From: Haematococcus lacustris
Lineage: Eukaryota; Chlorophyta; Chlorophyceae; Chlamydomonadales; Haematococcaceae
Direction of reading: 5' to 3'
Assembly: GCA_030144725.1 (NCBI GenBank)
Contig: JASKMD010000003.1
Span: forward strand, 8,816,737 to 8,880,736
DNA: 64,000 nt
Shown here: piece by piece, positions 31,282 to 40,985 of the stretch
Layout: each line of letters starts with the position of its first letter
How positions within the stretch are numbered: position 1 is the first letter of the stretch
Program-made: the position numbers and the translations under genes
The notes under the pieces: generated by a model
The model's database searches: none
What the model was told of the DNA's origin: nothing
What the model saw: the letters and a program-made list of their open reading frames with translations, nothing else

Positions 31282-34200
31282 CTAAGCTTGGTTCGCCCCC
31301 GCGCGGGCTACGCGTGTGTGGAGGAGGGAGGTTGGGCTAGGAGGAGAAGGCTGACCTGACAGGGGGTGGGGGATGGGGGGAGGGACGGAAGTGGCCTCAA
31401 TGCAAGCCAGCTTTGCCCCAGGGCGACGAAGGCGAACCCGGGGCTCACGACTATAGATGGCTAGTGGGGGCCGAGGGGGAAGAGGACCGAAGAGCAGACC
31501 CTCTTCATCCTGGACACTTACTCGCTCTGGCTGCTGCCGCTTTGGCACCCTGGGCCTCTCCTCTTGGGGGCAAGGTGACTCAACTACAGGGCTGGCAGAG
31601 GCCCCCTGCGAGCTGGCTAGGCTGGTGGTGGGGCTGAGCAGGCCGTAGCGGAGCGTGTGTGGGGTCCCACGGCCAAGGTGGGTAGCACGCTGCCTGTCGG
31701 CTTGCCGCTGCCAAAGCTGAGCCTCCCTCTCATCAGAGCTAGAACTTGAAGAAAGAATGCCAAAGCGGCGCCGGCGAGGACCACCTTGGGCTAGCTGGGC
31801 TGCTGGCTGTGTAGAGCCTCCCCTAGGCCAACGCTGAGCCTCCCGCTGACGCTCCTCCCTAACGGCCCTCCTGTCATCCGGAGAAGGGCGCGGAGAGGCC
31901 CTGGCGACGCTGACAGACCTGCGAGGAGGCTGACTGCCAAGGAGCTCTACGGCCCGGCCTCGCGCGAAGACAAGCCGGTTGTCCACCCCGCTCGAGGGAC
32001 TGACTTCTTGCGTTGGGAGGGGAAGGGTGGAGCCAACACTAAGGGCGGCGGGGTCCGCTAACTCAGCGTCCATGAGGGAGGGAGGGCTGCCGGAAGGGGC
32101 TCCACCTACCCACTGCCCGGCCGCTACTAGGCCCCTGGCTGTGGCAGCTCTGAGCTTTTTGGCCGCAACCTTGCCTCTGGAGGCCAGCACCGCGCCCTTG
32201 GTTAGGGCCTTCTCCAGCAGCCCCAAGTTACATGGGAGGCGAGGGGAGGCTGGCAGGGGGGGACTGGGAGGGGAGCTCAAGGCGATGGGTCCCTCAGGGT
32301 GGAGGGAGAGAGGAGAAAAGGAAAGAGGGTTGGCCAAAGGGAGGTGGGGGGGGCCAGAGGGTTGCACAAAAGGTAGAGAGGTAGGAGGGGGGTGCCACAT
32401 GGGGTCAAGTACAAAAGGAGGCAGGTGCGTCCGGGCCACAAAGGCCCCTGGGGCTTTGGGCTGGAAGGTGGTGGACGTATGGAAAATGGTAGGGATCAGG
32501 GGGTGGGAAAGGCGGGGACAGTCCAGAGCCATCGGGGTAGCTCCAATCCCCGCCGTAGCCGCAGCCGCAGCCCCAGCCCCACCCCCAGCCCCAGCCCCAG
32601 CCGCAGCCCCAGCCCCAGCCCTAGCCCCAGCCCCACCCCCAGCCCCAGCCCCAGCCCCAGCCCCAGCCCCAGCCGCTACCGTAGCCCCAGCCCCAGCCGC
32701 AGCCGCAACCCCAGACCCATGCCTAGCCCCGGCCCCAGCCTCAACCTTGGCCCCAACTGTAGCTCCTGCTCCCGCCCCATCCACATCCCCAGCCCCAGCC
32801 CCAGCCCCCGCCCCAACCCCAGGCCCAGCCTCTGCCCCTGCCCCTGCCCCTGCCCTAGCTCCAGCCCCATCCACCCCCCCAAACCCAGCCCCAGACCTAG
32901 CCCTAACCTCAGTCCCCTCCCGGGCCCTCGCCGCAGACCGAGCTGTAACCCCAACCCCTGCTCCTGTCCCCCAACCCCGCTGCTCTGTGTCACCCCTTGA
33001 GGGAACTTGGGCAGCCCATGACGGGCCTAGCCACTGGCCCCCGGGACGCTCCGTAACAGCTGGGCCCCAAGAGCAAACAAACCGGGGATGCCTCCCACGT
33101 GAGGGAGCGGACGGGCGGATTCCCAAACCTTTAAGCCCACGCCCTGTAGCCCCTGACTTGACCCCTGACCCTGACCCCGCCCCATCCTCTCCTCCCACCT
33201 CTGACCCCGCTACTTCCCCCGCCCTTGCCCCTACCCCCGCCTCCATCCCCGCCTCAAAGCCGGGGTTGGGGCTACGGGAAGCCAAACTCTCCACCTGCAG
33301 CTCCCGAGCCCCCTCGACCCAAGCCGTGCCACCTCTAGCTGCGGTGGGAAGTTTGGGGGTGGCAGCGGGGTGAGGCTGCTGCTTTAGCTGTGCCCGCGAG
33401 ACCTGCTCCACCCTGGCCGCCTCTGGCCTGGCCGAGCCTCCCCCCGCTGTGGTGCGCTGGGTGGGGGTGATAGTAACATGATCAGGGTCAGGGCTCAGGG
33501 TGGCAGGGCTGAGCGGCTGCTGCTGCTGCCCCTGGGGGCTTCCCCCCACCCTGGCCACCTCAGGCCTGGCCGGGCTTCCCCCCGCTATGGTGCGCTGGGT
33601 GGGGGTGGCAGCAGCCTGGTCAGGGTCAGGGCTCAGGGTGGCAGGGCTGAGCGGCTGCTGCTGCTGCCCCTGGGGGCTTCCCCCCACCCTGGCCACCTCA
33701 GGCCTGGCCGGGCCACCCCCCGCTGTGGTGCGCTGGGTGGGGGTGGCAGCAGCCTGGTCAGGGTCAGGGCTCAGGGTGGCAGGGCTGAGCGGCTGCTTCT
33801 GCTGCCCCTGGGGGCTTCCCCCCACCCTGGCCACCTCAGGCCTGGCCGGGCCATTCCCCGCTGTGGTGCGCTGGGTGGGGGTGGCAGCAGCCTGGTCAGG
33901 GTCAGGGCTCAGGGTGGCAGGGCTGAGCGGCTGCTGCTGCTGCCCCTGGGGGTTTCCCCCCACCCTGGCCACCTCAGGCCTGGCCGGGCCATTCCCCGCT
34001 GTGGTGCGCTGGGTGGGGGTGGCAGCAGCCTGGTCAGGGTCAGGGCTCAGGGTGGCAGGGCTGAGCGGCTGCTGCTGCTGCCCCTGGGGGCTTCCCCCCA
34101 CCCTGGCCACCTCAGGCCTGGCCGGGCCACCCCCCGCTGTGGTGCGCTGGGTGGGGTTGGCAGCAGCCTGGTCAGGGTCAGGGCTCAGGGTGGCAGGGCT

Positions 34201-36486
34201 GAGCGGCTGCTGCTGCTGCCCTTGGGAGCCGCCCACCACCCTGGCCACCTCAGGCCTGGCCAGGCCACCCCCCGCTGTGGTGCGCTGGGTGGGGGTGGCA
34301 GCAGCCTGGTCAGGGTCAGGGCTCAGGGTGGCAGGGCTGAGCGGCTGCTGCTGCTGCCCTTGGGAGCCGCCCACCACCCTGGCCACCTCAGGCCTGGCCA
34401 GGCCACCCCCCGCTGTGGTGCGCTGGGTGGGGGTGGCAGCAGCCTGGTCAGGGTCAGGGCTCAGGGTGGCAGGGCTGAGCGGCTGCTGCTGCTGCCCCTG
34501 GGAGCCGCCCACCACCCTGGCCACCTCAGGCCTGGCCAGGCCACCCCCCGCTGTGGTGCGCTGGGTGGGGGTGGCAGCAGCCTGGTCAGGGTCAGGGCTC
34601 AGGGTGGCAGGGCTGAGCGGCTGCTGCTGCTGCCCCTGGGAGCCGCCCACCACCCTGGCCACCTCAGGCCTGGCCGTGCCACCCCCCGCTGTGGTGCGCT
34701 GGGTGGGGGTGGCAGCAGCCTGGTCAGGGTCAGGGCTCAGGGTGGCAGGGCTGAGCGGCTGCTGCTGCTGCCCCTGGGAGCCGCCCACCACCCTGGCCAC
34801 CTCAGGCCTGGCCGTGCCACCCCCCGCTGTGGTGCGCTGGGTGGGGGTGGCAGCAGCCTGGTCAGGGTCAGGGCTCAGGGTGGCAGGGCTGAGCGGCTGC
34901 TGTTGCTGCCCCTGGGGGCTGCCCCCTACCATGGCCACCTCAAGCCTGGCCGGGCCACCCCCCGCTGCGGTGCGCTGGGTGGGGGTGGCAGCAGCCTGGT
35001 CAGGGTCAGGGCTCAGGGTGGCAGGGCTGAGCGGCTGCTGCTGCTGCCCCTGGGGGCTGCCCCCCACCCTGGCCACCTCAGGCCTGGCCGGGCCACCCCC
35101 CGCTGCGGTGCGCTGGGTGGGGGTGGCAGCAGCCTGGTCAGGGTCAGGGCTCAGGGTGGCAGGGCTGAGCGGCTGCTGCTGCTGCCCCTGGGGGCTGCCC
35201 CCCACCCTGGCCACCTCAGGCCTGGCCGGGCCACCCCCCGCTGCGGTGCGCTGGGTGGGGGTGGCAGCAGCTTGGTCAGGGTCAGGGCTCAGGGTGGCAG
35301 GGGGGGGCTGGTGTTGGGGGGGGAGGAGGCGGGGCTGCTCAGCCGGGGAGGGAGGGGTATGGTCTTGCCCTGTTTGAGGTGGGGGTGGGGGAGGAGGGGT
35401 AGTAGGCTGACCAGAAGGAGCAGAGGAGGGAGGGTGGGTGGCAGGAAGGTTGTGGGACTGGTCAGGGGGATGATCAGGGCGCCGTGGCGGGTGCCCAGAA
35501 TGGGGGGGGGGAGGGGGTGGAGGGGGAGGGGGTGGAGGGGGCGGTGGGGGGGGAGGCTGGCCTGCAGGCCCCTGAGGGGGCCTGAGAAGCTGCTCAGGGT
35601 CAGAGAGGGGGTCCTCTAGGGGCCGGGAGTCCCCACCCAGCTGGAAGACCTGCACCTTGCCCCAACCCCCCGTGGGTGTGGCGAACCTGCTAGGAAGGCG
35701 GGTCAGCTTGTCGTCCCCGACAGGGGTGGTCACTATGGCCTCCACAACGCACCCATTCCCCACCTCTGACCCTTTGAAACAGCTGGTGCGAGAGTGAGCT
35801 CCCAGGCGCTCACTAAGAACTGCTGCCGAGGACAGCTGCAGGGTCTCAGGCAGGCCAGGGGGAGGGGCAGGGCTGACCTCATACCCCACTGCCCTGAGCA
35901 GGGCTGCCACCAAGCCCACCTTGCTTGCTAGGGGACTGTTGTGATGGATGACCACTTTGACTGCCCCAGGGGGGGGGCCTGGATCCAGAGGCTCCACAGG
36001 CACCCACAGGGTCTCGCCTAGGAACTGCACCTGAAGCGAGGGTTGGGCAATCAGCTGGGCGTCTAGGAACCTGCCTGCTGGACTGGTGTGGTCATGCACC
36101 AACACCAAACCGTGGTGGGGGTGGCCTGCAGAGTGAAGGCAAGACAGGGAGGCCACTGCCCTACCCTCACGCTGCTTACGGGCTAGAAGGGCTGTGCTGC
36201 AGGCCTCAACAAAGGCTGCAACGTCGGCCTGGGGGGGAGGAAGAAGGGGGTGCTGCTGCTGGTACAGCTGCAAGCGTTCCCTGCAAAGGCGGCCCAAAGG
36301 GACGAACCAAGCCCCAGCACTGAAGTGCTGAAGGGGTTGGGGCTGGATATGGGAGTCCCTGGTCAGGGGCTGGGCCGAGGAGAAAATGTAACGCTGCAGC
36401 ACCTGCGCCAGCAGCTGAGAGGTAGCAACTGGCTCCATAGGGTTCTTCGTGGCAGCCTGGGGGGCCAAAGGCGCAGGCAGGGGCAC
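31282..36486 (-). CDS. LINE ORF1 protein, 1734 residues, with 46-residue repeats
   Basis: This open frame directly precedes ORF2 on the minus strand. The first 300 residues are non-repetitive (QLLAQVLQRYIFSSAQPL, VHDHTSPAGRFLDAQLIAQP, LWVPVEPLDPGPPPGAVKVV) and look like a folded nucleic-acid-binding module; I do not recognise a named domain with certainty. Then come poly-Pro, about 13 repeats of a 46-residue unit (PLSPATLSPDPDQAAATPTQ ...), a Gly-Ala/Val-rich region and a basic Arg-Ser-rich C-terminus (RRFGILSSSSSSDEREAQ). ORF1 proteins of LINEs bind the RNA and form the retrotransposition particle. The frame is fully open, which suggests a young copy. ORF2 is probably translated by termination-reinitiation. 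Confidence 0.8.
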   Translation of the reverse strand: MPLPAPLAPQAATKNPMEPVATSQLLAQVLQRYIFSSAQPLTRDSHIQPQPLQHFSAGAWFVPLGRLCRERLQLYQQQHPLLPPPQADVAAFVEACSTALLARKQREGRAVASLSCLHSAGHPHHGLVLVHDHTSPAGRFLDAQLIAQPSLQVQFLGETLWVPVEPLDPGPPPGAVKVVIHHNSPLASKVGLVAALLRAVGYEVSPAPPPGLPETLQLSSAAVLSERLGAHSRTSCFKGSEVGNGCVVEAIVTTPVGDDKLTRLPSRFATPTGGWGKVQVFQLGGDSRPLEDPLSDPEQLLRPPQGPAGQPPPPPPPPPPPPPPPPPPHSGHPPRRPDHPPDQSHNLPATHPPSSAPSGQPTTPPPPPPPQTGQDHTPPSPAEQPRLLPPQHQPPPATLSPDPDQAAATPTQRTAAGGGPARPEVARVGGSPQGQQQQPLSPATLSPDPDQAAATPTQRTAAGGGPARPEVARVGGSPQGQQQQPLSPATLSPDPDQAAATPTQRTAAGGGPARLEVAMVGGSPQGQQQQPLSPATLSPDPDQAAATPTQRTTAGGGTARPEVARVVGGSQGQQQQPLSPATLSPDPDQAAATPTQRTTAGGGTARPEVARVVGGSQGQQQQPLSPATLSPDPDQAAATPTQRTTAGGGLARPEVARVVGGSQGQQQQPLSPATLSPDPDQAAATPTQRTTAGGGLARPEVARVVGGSQGQQQQPLSPATLSPDPDQAAATPTQRTTAGGGLARPEVARVVGGSQGQQQQPLSPATLSPDPDQAAANPTQRTTAGGGPARPEVARVGGSPQGQQQQPLSPATLSPDPDQAAATPTQRTTAGNGPARPEVARVGGNPQGQQQQPLSPATLSPDPDQAAATPTQRTTAGNGPARPEVARVGGSPQGQQKQPLSPATLSPDPDQAAATPTQRTTAGGGPARPEVARVGGSPQGQQQQPLSPATLSPDPDQAAATPTQRTIAGGSPARPEVARVGGSPQGQQQQPLSPATLSPDPDHVTITPTQRTTAGGGSARPEAARVEQVSRAQLKQQPHPAATPKLPTAARGGTAWVEGARELQVESLASRSPNPGFEAGMEAGVGARAGEVAGSEVGGEDGAGSGSGVKSGATGRGLKGLGIRPSAPSRGRHPRFVCSWGPAVTERPGGQWLGPSWAAQVPSRGDTEQRGWGTGAGVGVTARSAARAREGTEVRARSGAGFGGVDGAGARAGAGAGAEAGPGVGAGAGAGAGDVDGAGAGATVGAKVEAGAGARHGSGVAAAAGAGATVAAGAGAGAGAGAGGGAGARAGAGAAAGAGAGGGAGAAAAATAGIGATPMALDCPRLSHPLIPTIFHTSTTFQPKAPGAFVARTHLPPFVLDPMWHPPPTSLPFVQPSGPPHLPLANPLSFSPLSLHPEGPIALSSPPSPPLPASPRLPCNLGLLEKALTKGAVLASRGKVAAKKLRAATARGLVAAGQWVGGAPSGSPPSLMDAELADPAALSVGSTLPLPTQEVSPSSGVDNRLVFARGRAVELLGSQPPRRSVSVARASPRPSPDDRRAVREERQREAQRWPRGGSTQPAAQLAQGGPRRRRFGILSSSSSSDEREAQLWQRQADRQRATHLGRGTPHTLRYGLLSPTTSLASSQGASASPVVESPCPQEERPRVPKRQQPERVSVQDEEGLLFGPLPPRPPLAIYSREPRVRLRRPGAKLACIEATSVPPPIPHPLSGQPSPPSPTSLLHTRVARAGANQA
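33470..35300. repeat. 138-bp minisatellite inside LINE ORF1
   Basis: About 13 copies with a 138-base period, a multiple of three, keep ORF1 open and give 46-residue repeats. Because the period preserves all frames, two plus-strand frames are also open for more than 600 codons; these are shadows. Units differ by few bases (for example CTTCCCCCC versus CCGCCCACC), which allows ordering of duplication events. Confidence 0.92.
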
Positions 36487-36713
36487 GACGTCAGCAAAGC
36501 ACCAGCCAGGGGGTAAGACACTGGGTGATAACTTAGCTCAGCGTTCCCCCAATGACCCGGGGGTTGGGCTGGAAATATAAGGGTGCCGGCTTGCACAGAG
36601 TGCAGCACACAAGGCGGGGTTTTCTTCTGGTGGTCTTCTCCTTGACGATGGAGGCTCCACTCCTGTTGTTGCTGCTGCTGCTGCTGCTGCGACTGAGGTT
36701 AAGATCTGCGCTG

Positions 36714-37045
36714 TAGAGCTAGGCTGAACGCGGAGCTGTGCTGCTGGGCTGCTGAGGAGCGATGCTGTGCTGCAACGCCCAAACTGCGATGCTGAACGCG
36801 AGGCTGTGCTGCTGGGCTGCTGAGGAGCGATGCTGTGCTGCTACGCCCAAACTGCGATGCTGAACGCGAGGCTGTGCTGCTGGGCTGCTGAGGAGCGATG
36901 CTGTGCTGCTACGCCCAAACTGCGATGCTGAACGCGAGGCTGTGCTGCTGGGCTGCTGAGGAGCGATGCTGTGCTGCTACGCCCAAACTGCGATGCTGAA
37001 CGCGAGGCTGTGCTGCTGGGCTGCTGAGGAGCGATGCTGATCTGC
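36714..37045. repeat. 68-bp tandem units in the LINE 5' UTR
   Basis: Nearly five units (core GCTGCTGAGGAGCGATGCTG ... CAAACTGCGATGCTGAACGC) have a 68-base period, confirmed by CAAACTGCG at 36780, 36848 and 36916. They lie upstream of ORF1 on the element's own strand. A second small duplication (GCCGGGATAGCCAGG ... GGCCTAAACGGAGCAAACGG) follows at 37065-37165. The layout recalls promoter monomers of rodent L1 elements. Confidence 0.8.
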
Positions 37046-37207
37046 TGAACGCGAGGCTGTGACTCCGGGATAGCCAGGCAGGCCTAAACGGAGCAAACGG
37101 AGCAGACGGAGTGACTGTTGTGACTGGAGGCCGGGATAGCCAGGTAGGCCTAAACGGAGCAAACGGGGCTGGCGGTGAGGCACCTCCACGTGGTGGCCCT
37201 GGTAACA

Positions 37208-37617
37208 ATTAACACCTTTGGCCTAAGGCACGACCGGACGTGTTAATGTTAATGTTAAACCGTTTTGTTAAACTTGACCGCTTGGTCGTGATACGACTCA
37301 TTTTTTGCTGCGACACTATGCAGGCATTTTTTGCTGCGACACTATGCAGGCATTTTTTGCTGCGACACTATGCAGGCATTTTTTGCTGCGACACTATGCA
37401 GGCAGAAGTGGCCAGTGAGACGCAGTCCCAGGGTAGCAAAACGGGTATGTTAAACATTTGTTAAACCACGTTAACAGGCCCAAACATCAGGATGTTAACG
37501 TTAACAGTCGTGCCCTACTTTGGCCACAGCAAACTTGTCTTGTGGGGCAATCTCATCACGGGCACAATGGCATTTGGAAGTAACCATCTGTATTTTTATA
37601 TGTTTGTATTTGGGGAG
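37208..37617. repeat. Right copy of the long direct repeat flanking the LINE
   Basis: Matches 24205-24567 from ATTAACACC to GGGGAGT. Within it a 28-base unit (TTTTTTGCTGCGACACTATG CAGGCA split as written) is present four times (37301-37402), where the left copy has a single unit and a different 32-base stretch. Beyond it, GCCCTATGATCACGCC is unique sequence. Confidence 0.85.
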
Positions 37618-38570
37618 TGCCCTATGATCACGCCCTAGTGGTATGTCGTGGAAACCAAATGGACTGTTTACTTCGAAACAGGTATAACAACCCATATATC
37701 ACCCAGGTATAACAACCCGTTTTTGTTTACAACCCGTACTATGCAAGGTTTATCATGTCTATGTTTGTCCACTACTGCCATGTCTACGGCACTAGTCATG
37801 ATAGTCTTGCAACCTACATGTTGCAATACTCATAGTTCGCACCAGTCACCGTGAACTGATGTTCAAGTTCATCAGACTTTAATTGCGACCCATAACCATG
37901 TTGAATAGGCTAGTCCCGAGCTACAAGCGGCTGCGAGACCAAGCACCATCGGCCCAGCAGCAGCGGCAGTGTCTTGGAACACAGCAGCCCGCGCCATGTA
38001 AGATGTGAACTGGTGGCGGTGTTCTAAGGCTGGGTTCAACTCCCAGGCAGACGCAACGAGGTGACAAATCTCACATCGGTATCTTACAATGTAGGTGTAG
38101 CATCAAAACCTCACAAACCACAGCGTACAAGGATCCTGGCTCAAAACTCGCAATGTCCTGATGTTGATAAAGAAAAACTGGGGCCAAGCGAGTTGCATGC
38201 AACATACCGGCCATGGCACATATACTGAATAGACATCCTGATTTTCTTGGACTACCCCTATCCCTAGCTGCAAACCATGCGGATCACGTGGCACAAAACT
38301 CGCATCACAGCTCACCATTTGCTACACTTGCTTCACCATTTGCTTTACCCATATCAGTACCAGGCAGGCCATACAGTCTCTATGCTGCGATGCAGATTGC
38401 TAGGTGACCAAGCTAGGTGACCAAGCCGCAAGGTTTACCAAGCCATACACTCTTACCAAGGGTTGTAGTCAAGTTGGTCAGGGGATGGCAGGGCTGCCAC
38501 CCTCTTACCCCATCCTGGCTCAGTGCAGCTTTTACTAGCTCCGACTCTCCCTGCTCTGACCCTCCTTGCC
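37618..38570. other. Intergenic region with a Fanzor tail fragment
   Basis: At 37912-37990 the sequence GAGCTACAAGCGGCTGCGAG and what follows matches the last codons of the Fanzor frame (YKRLRDK ... QQQ); nothing else of the element is present. GGTATAACAACCC is repeated at about 37680 and 37706. Plus-strand TTACA at about 38083 (TGTAA on the minus strand) is a candidate 3' end signal for the GFY gene ending at 38571. No other gene is supported. Confidence 0.5.
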
Positions 38571-39984
38571 TCAGATGAAGTTGGTAGGGCGCATGCCAGG
38601 CAGGGTCCAGCCCAGCTCATCTTGGTACAGCATGGCAATGGCAGCGTAGATGGCTGAGGAGCCACAGAAGAAGCCCACATAGCCCGCTGCCTCCTTGCAC
38701 TTGTCACTGTAGTTGCCCCCAGCTAACAGGAAGAATGTGATCCACAGCGACAGGAAGATGGTCTGCGAGCACAGCCAGCAGCACAAGCAGGAGCAAGGTG
38801 AGGTGGGTTGGCTGGGTAGAAAATATGGTGGCAGAAGCACAGAGGGGTACTGGCCTGAGGTGTGGCCCCAATGTTGGCAACACCCATGCTGCACCTGATA
38901 TGCCACCCTCCTCCTAAATAGCACCACTGGGCAGCAGGTACACCCACAGCCAGGCAAGGCCTCATGGTAGCTTCTACAGCAGACCACTGCCAGGCAACCC
39001 AGGTGCTGCAACCCCAGCCCACTGCCTGTCCGCTCACCTGCAGGCAGCCGTTCTTGCGCAGCGTGACGATGTAGAAAAGGAAGGTGAGGACGCCCCACAG
39101 CCCGCACCACAGCGTGTCGCCAGTCATGGCCACAGCCGTCACGCTGGGTGTGATCTTGCTCACAGCAAAGTAGTTGAACAGGAACCAGCCCATCCAGAAG
39201 CAGCCGTAGCTGGAGAAGGCGGTGCCGGCAAAGGTGTTGCCCTTGATCAGCTGCATAGGCAGTGGGGCAGGTGCAGGCTGCCAGGTGAGCCTCTGAGGCA
39301 GGGCCAGCATCATAGGGCAAGGTGCTGATGCCTGCCCTGTGCCTGCCTGCTCACCTCCAGTATGCCTGCAATGAGCTGGCCTGCGCCACCAAAGAACATG
39401 GCGTAGCTCATGACCACTGGAATGAAACCCTGCAAGGAGGCATAGCAGCTCAGGCACAGCTGCAAAAAAAAGTGTAGTGTTCGTTTCTGATCCCTTATTT
39501 TTGTAGATGACCCTGGCTGTGCAAACTAGGCTGCCATGTATTACATGTTACAGTGCAACTCACTCCAGAGCTCCAGGTCGTGGTCACGAACATCAGCATG
39601 CAGGTGGTCATGCCGAAGCACCTGGCCATGGCAAAGAATCATGGCAGCGATAATGAGGTAACGTCTACCTTCAGCCTTGTGCACTAGCGGATAGATGTTG
39701 GCGTCCTCGCTGCCTGTGCAATGCTGTGCTTAGTCCACTCACAGCAACCCAAAGGGTCCCGGGTTTCCGCGCACCCCCGATGGCCGCGGGGCCAAGGCCA
39801 TTGCAAGGTGTCCCCGCTCAACATCCTCTGCGGCACCAGGCAGTGATACATCGAAAAACTGGGCGCAAGCCGAAGTGTCGGAAACTGGCAATGTGCTCGC
39901 TACGCTGTGAACTGCACAGCTCCTAGCTTTAATGCCCGCTTCCTCACCTGACGCGGTAGATGCAGCGTCTTTGCCTGCGGCCAT
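38571..39984 (-). CDS. GPR1/FUN34/YaaH (GFY) family acetate transporter-like protein, copy 2
   Basis: Six minus-strand exons join in phase: 39948-39984, 39743-39827, 39564-39621, 39355-39429, 39038-39250 and 38571-38762 (219 residues). The start reads MAAGKDAASTASEDVERGHL and the family motif NPGPFGLLCFG is intact, split by an intron after FGL-L. Later segments are FFGGAGQLIAGILE, GNTFAGTAFSSYGCFW, VAMTGDTLWCGLW and AAGYVGFFCGSSAIYAA, ending RPTNFI. Four introns fall at exactly the same residues as in copy 1 (2085-3511). The second intron, inside the signature, is extra. Exons 4 to 6 have the same lengths (75, 213 and 192 bases) as copy 1 exons 3 to 5. The two are therefore duplicates, about 36 kb apart and in the same orientation. 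Role as for copy 1: probable acetate or related anion/ammonium transport, inferred from the family. Confidence 0.88.
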
Positions 39985-40506
39985 TGCAATCGTTAACTTG
40001 TCGCTGAAGCAACCGAACTAAATAGAAACTAGCTTAGTCTACTGTGTGCATTTGCGGCCTATCTTCTTGTGTCGGGATCGGTTTTTGCAGTTAGGGTAAG
40101 GTTGACTAATATCGCACATGCTTGTGTCAAGTGCCCAGCCCAACATCACTCATTCAACATGAAACTGCAATGAGGCGGATTTGAGGTCCATTACATATGT
40201 AAGCACGATTGCCAGGCTGCAGGCTGCTGTGCCTTGTGCTCGGTCTTGCAGGTTGGGAGGTGGTGGAGTCAAGGTGGCTGGGTAGGGTCAAGGTAAAGAT
40301 GTTAAGTGCCCAGCCATTGCGGATACTATCCTTGTGGGACCTGACGGATACCTTGTGGGACCTTGTGGGATACCTTGTGGGACCTGACGGATAGCCATCC
40401 AAACGCCCATACAGAACGAGATGTTGAGCAACACTTTCTTACCGCAGTTGCGAGAGGTGCCCGGTTGGCCCTGCCTCAACCTTCAGTCCTAGCCTCACGC
40501 TTGCAT
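39985..40506. other. Upstream region of GFY copy 2, short repeats only
   Basis: Promoter side of the minus-strand GFY gene. Near 40325-40395 ACCTTGTGGGA and GACCTGACGGATA alternate as a small tandem repeat. No gene is supported. Confidence 0.35.
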
Positions 40507-40594
40507 TTGACCGGCGTAGGCTAGGGCCTGTACCCCTTGTACTCCTTGTACCCCTTGTACCCTTGTACTTGTACCCCTAGCCTACGCCGGTCAA
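40507..40594. repeat. Perfect 20-bp inverted repeat with 48-base loop
   Basis: Arms TTGACCGGCGTAGGCTAGGG (40507-40526) and its exact reverse complement (40575-40594) enclose a loop built from TTGTACCCC-type units. It could be a foldback element, a hairpin RNA or a transposon end pair. No coding sequence is inside and no target duplication was recognised at its borders. Confidence 0.85.
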
Positions 40595-40985
40595 GGAGCC
40601 CACCTAAACAAAGCAGCCGAAGCCAACAGCCCCCGACCTTGTCGAGGTAGAACACACGCCATGTCTACAAGTGCAATCTGCGTGGGGTGGTAGCGCTGGC
40701 CGCCACGCCCAGGTTGTCGAATCCCAAGCGTGGCCAATGGCCATGTGACTGGCGATGTGACACTAGCCATGTGACCATGAATGGCCATGAAAGGCTTGCG
40801 AATGCTTTTCGCGACCGCTTCAATCGTTTCAGCCATGTCAGCCATGCACAGCTCCCCCTCACAGCACCATGTGATGCCGGCTACATCATAGACCAGCTGC
40901 CCTCCTAGGTCAGACCCAAGGGCATCAGCTGGGAAGACTACTCATCTGACAGACCGCCCATCTGCCACAACTACACCTGGGAGGA

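Larger units (their letters stand above)
24568..37207 (-). mobile_element. Near full-length LINE retrotransposon
   Basis: Read on the minus strand the element has a 5' UTR with 68-bp tandem units (36487-37207), ORF1 (31282-36486), ORF2 (31279-26191, one frameshift), a long 3' UTR and a poly(A) tail (T-run at 24569-24588 on the plus strand). ORF2 order is apurinic-type endonuclease, reverse transcriptase, then a zf-RVT-like zinc knuckle, as in L1-like plant and algal LINEs that move by target-primed reverse transcription. The 3' UTR length is distorted by an assembly gap with a duplicated flank. Near-identical about 360-bp repeats border it on both sides. Confidence 0.85.

Noticed and set aside
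32392..33373. Plus-strand Ala-Pro and Ser-Pro frames across 32.4-33.4 kb
   Set aside because: Shadows of the Gly-Ala-rich part of LINE ORF1 encoded by CCCCAG-type repeats.
33478..35619. Plus-strand frames of more than 600 codons with 46-residue repeats
   Set aside because: Antisense shadows of the 138-bp minisatellite in LINE ORF1, whose period keeps all frames open; the minus frame continues into non-repetitive ORF1 sequence on both sides.
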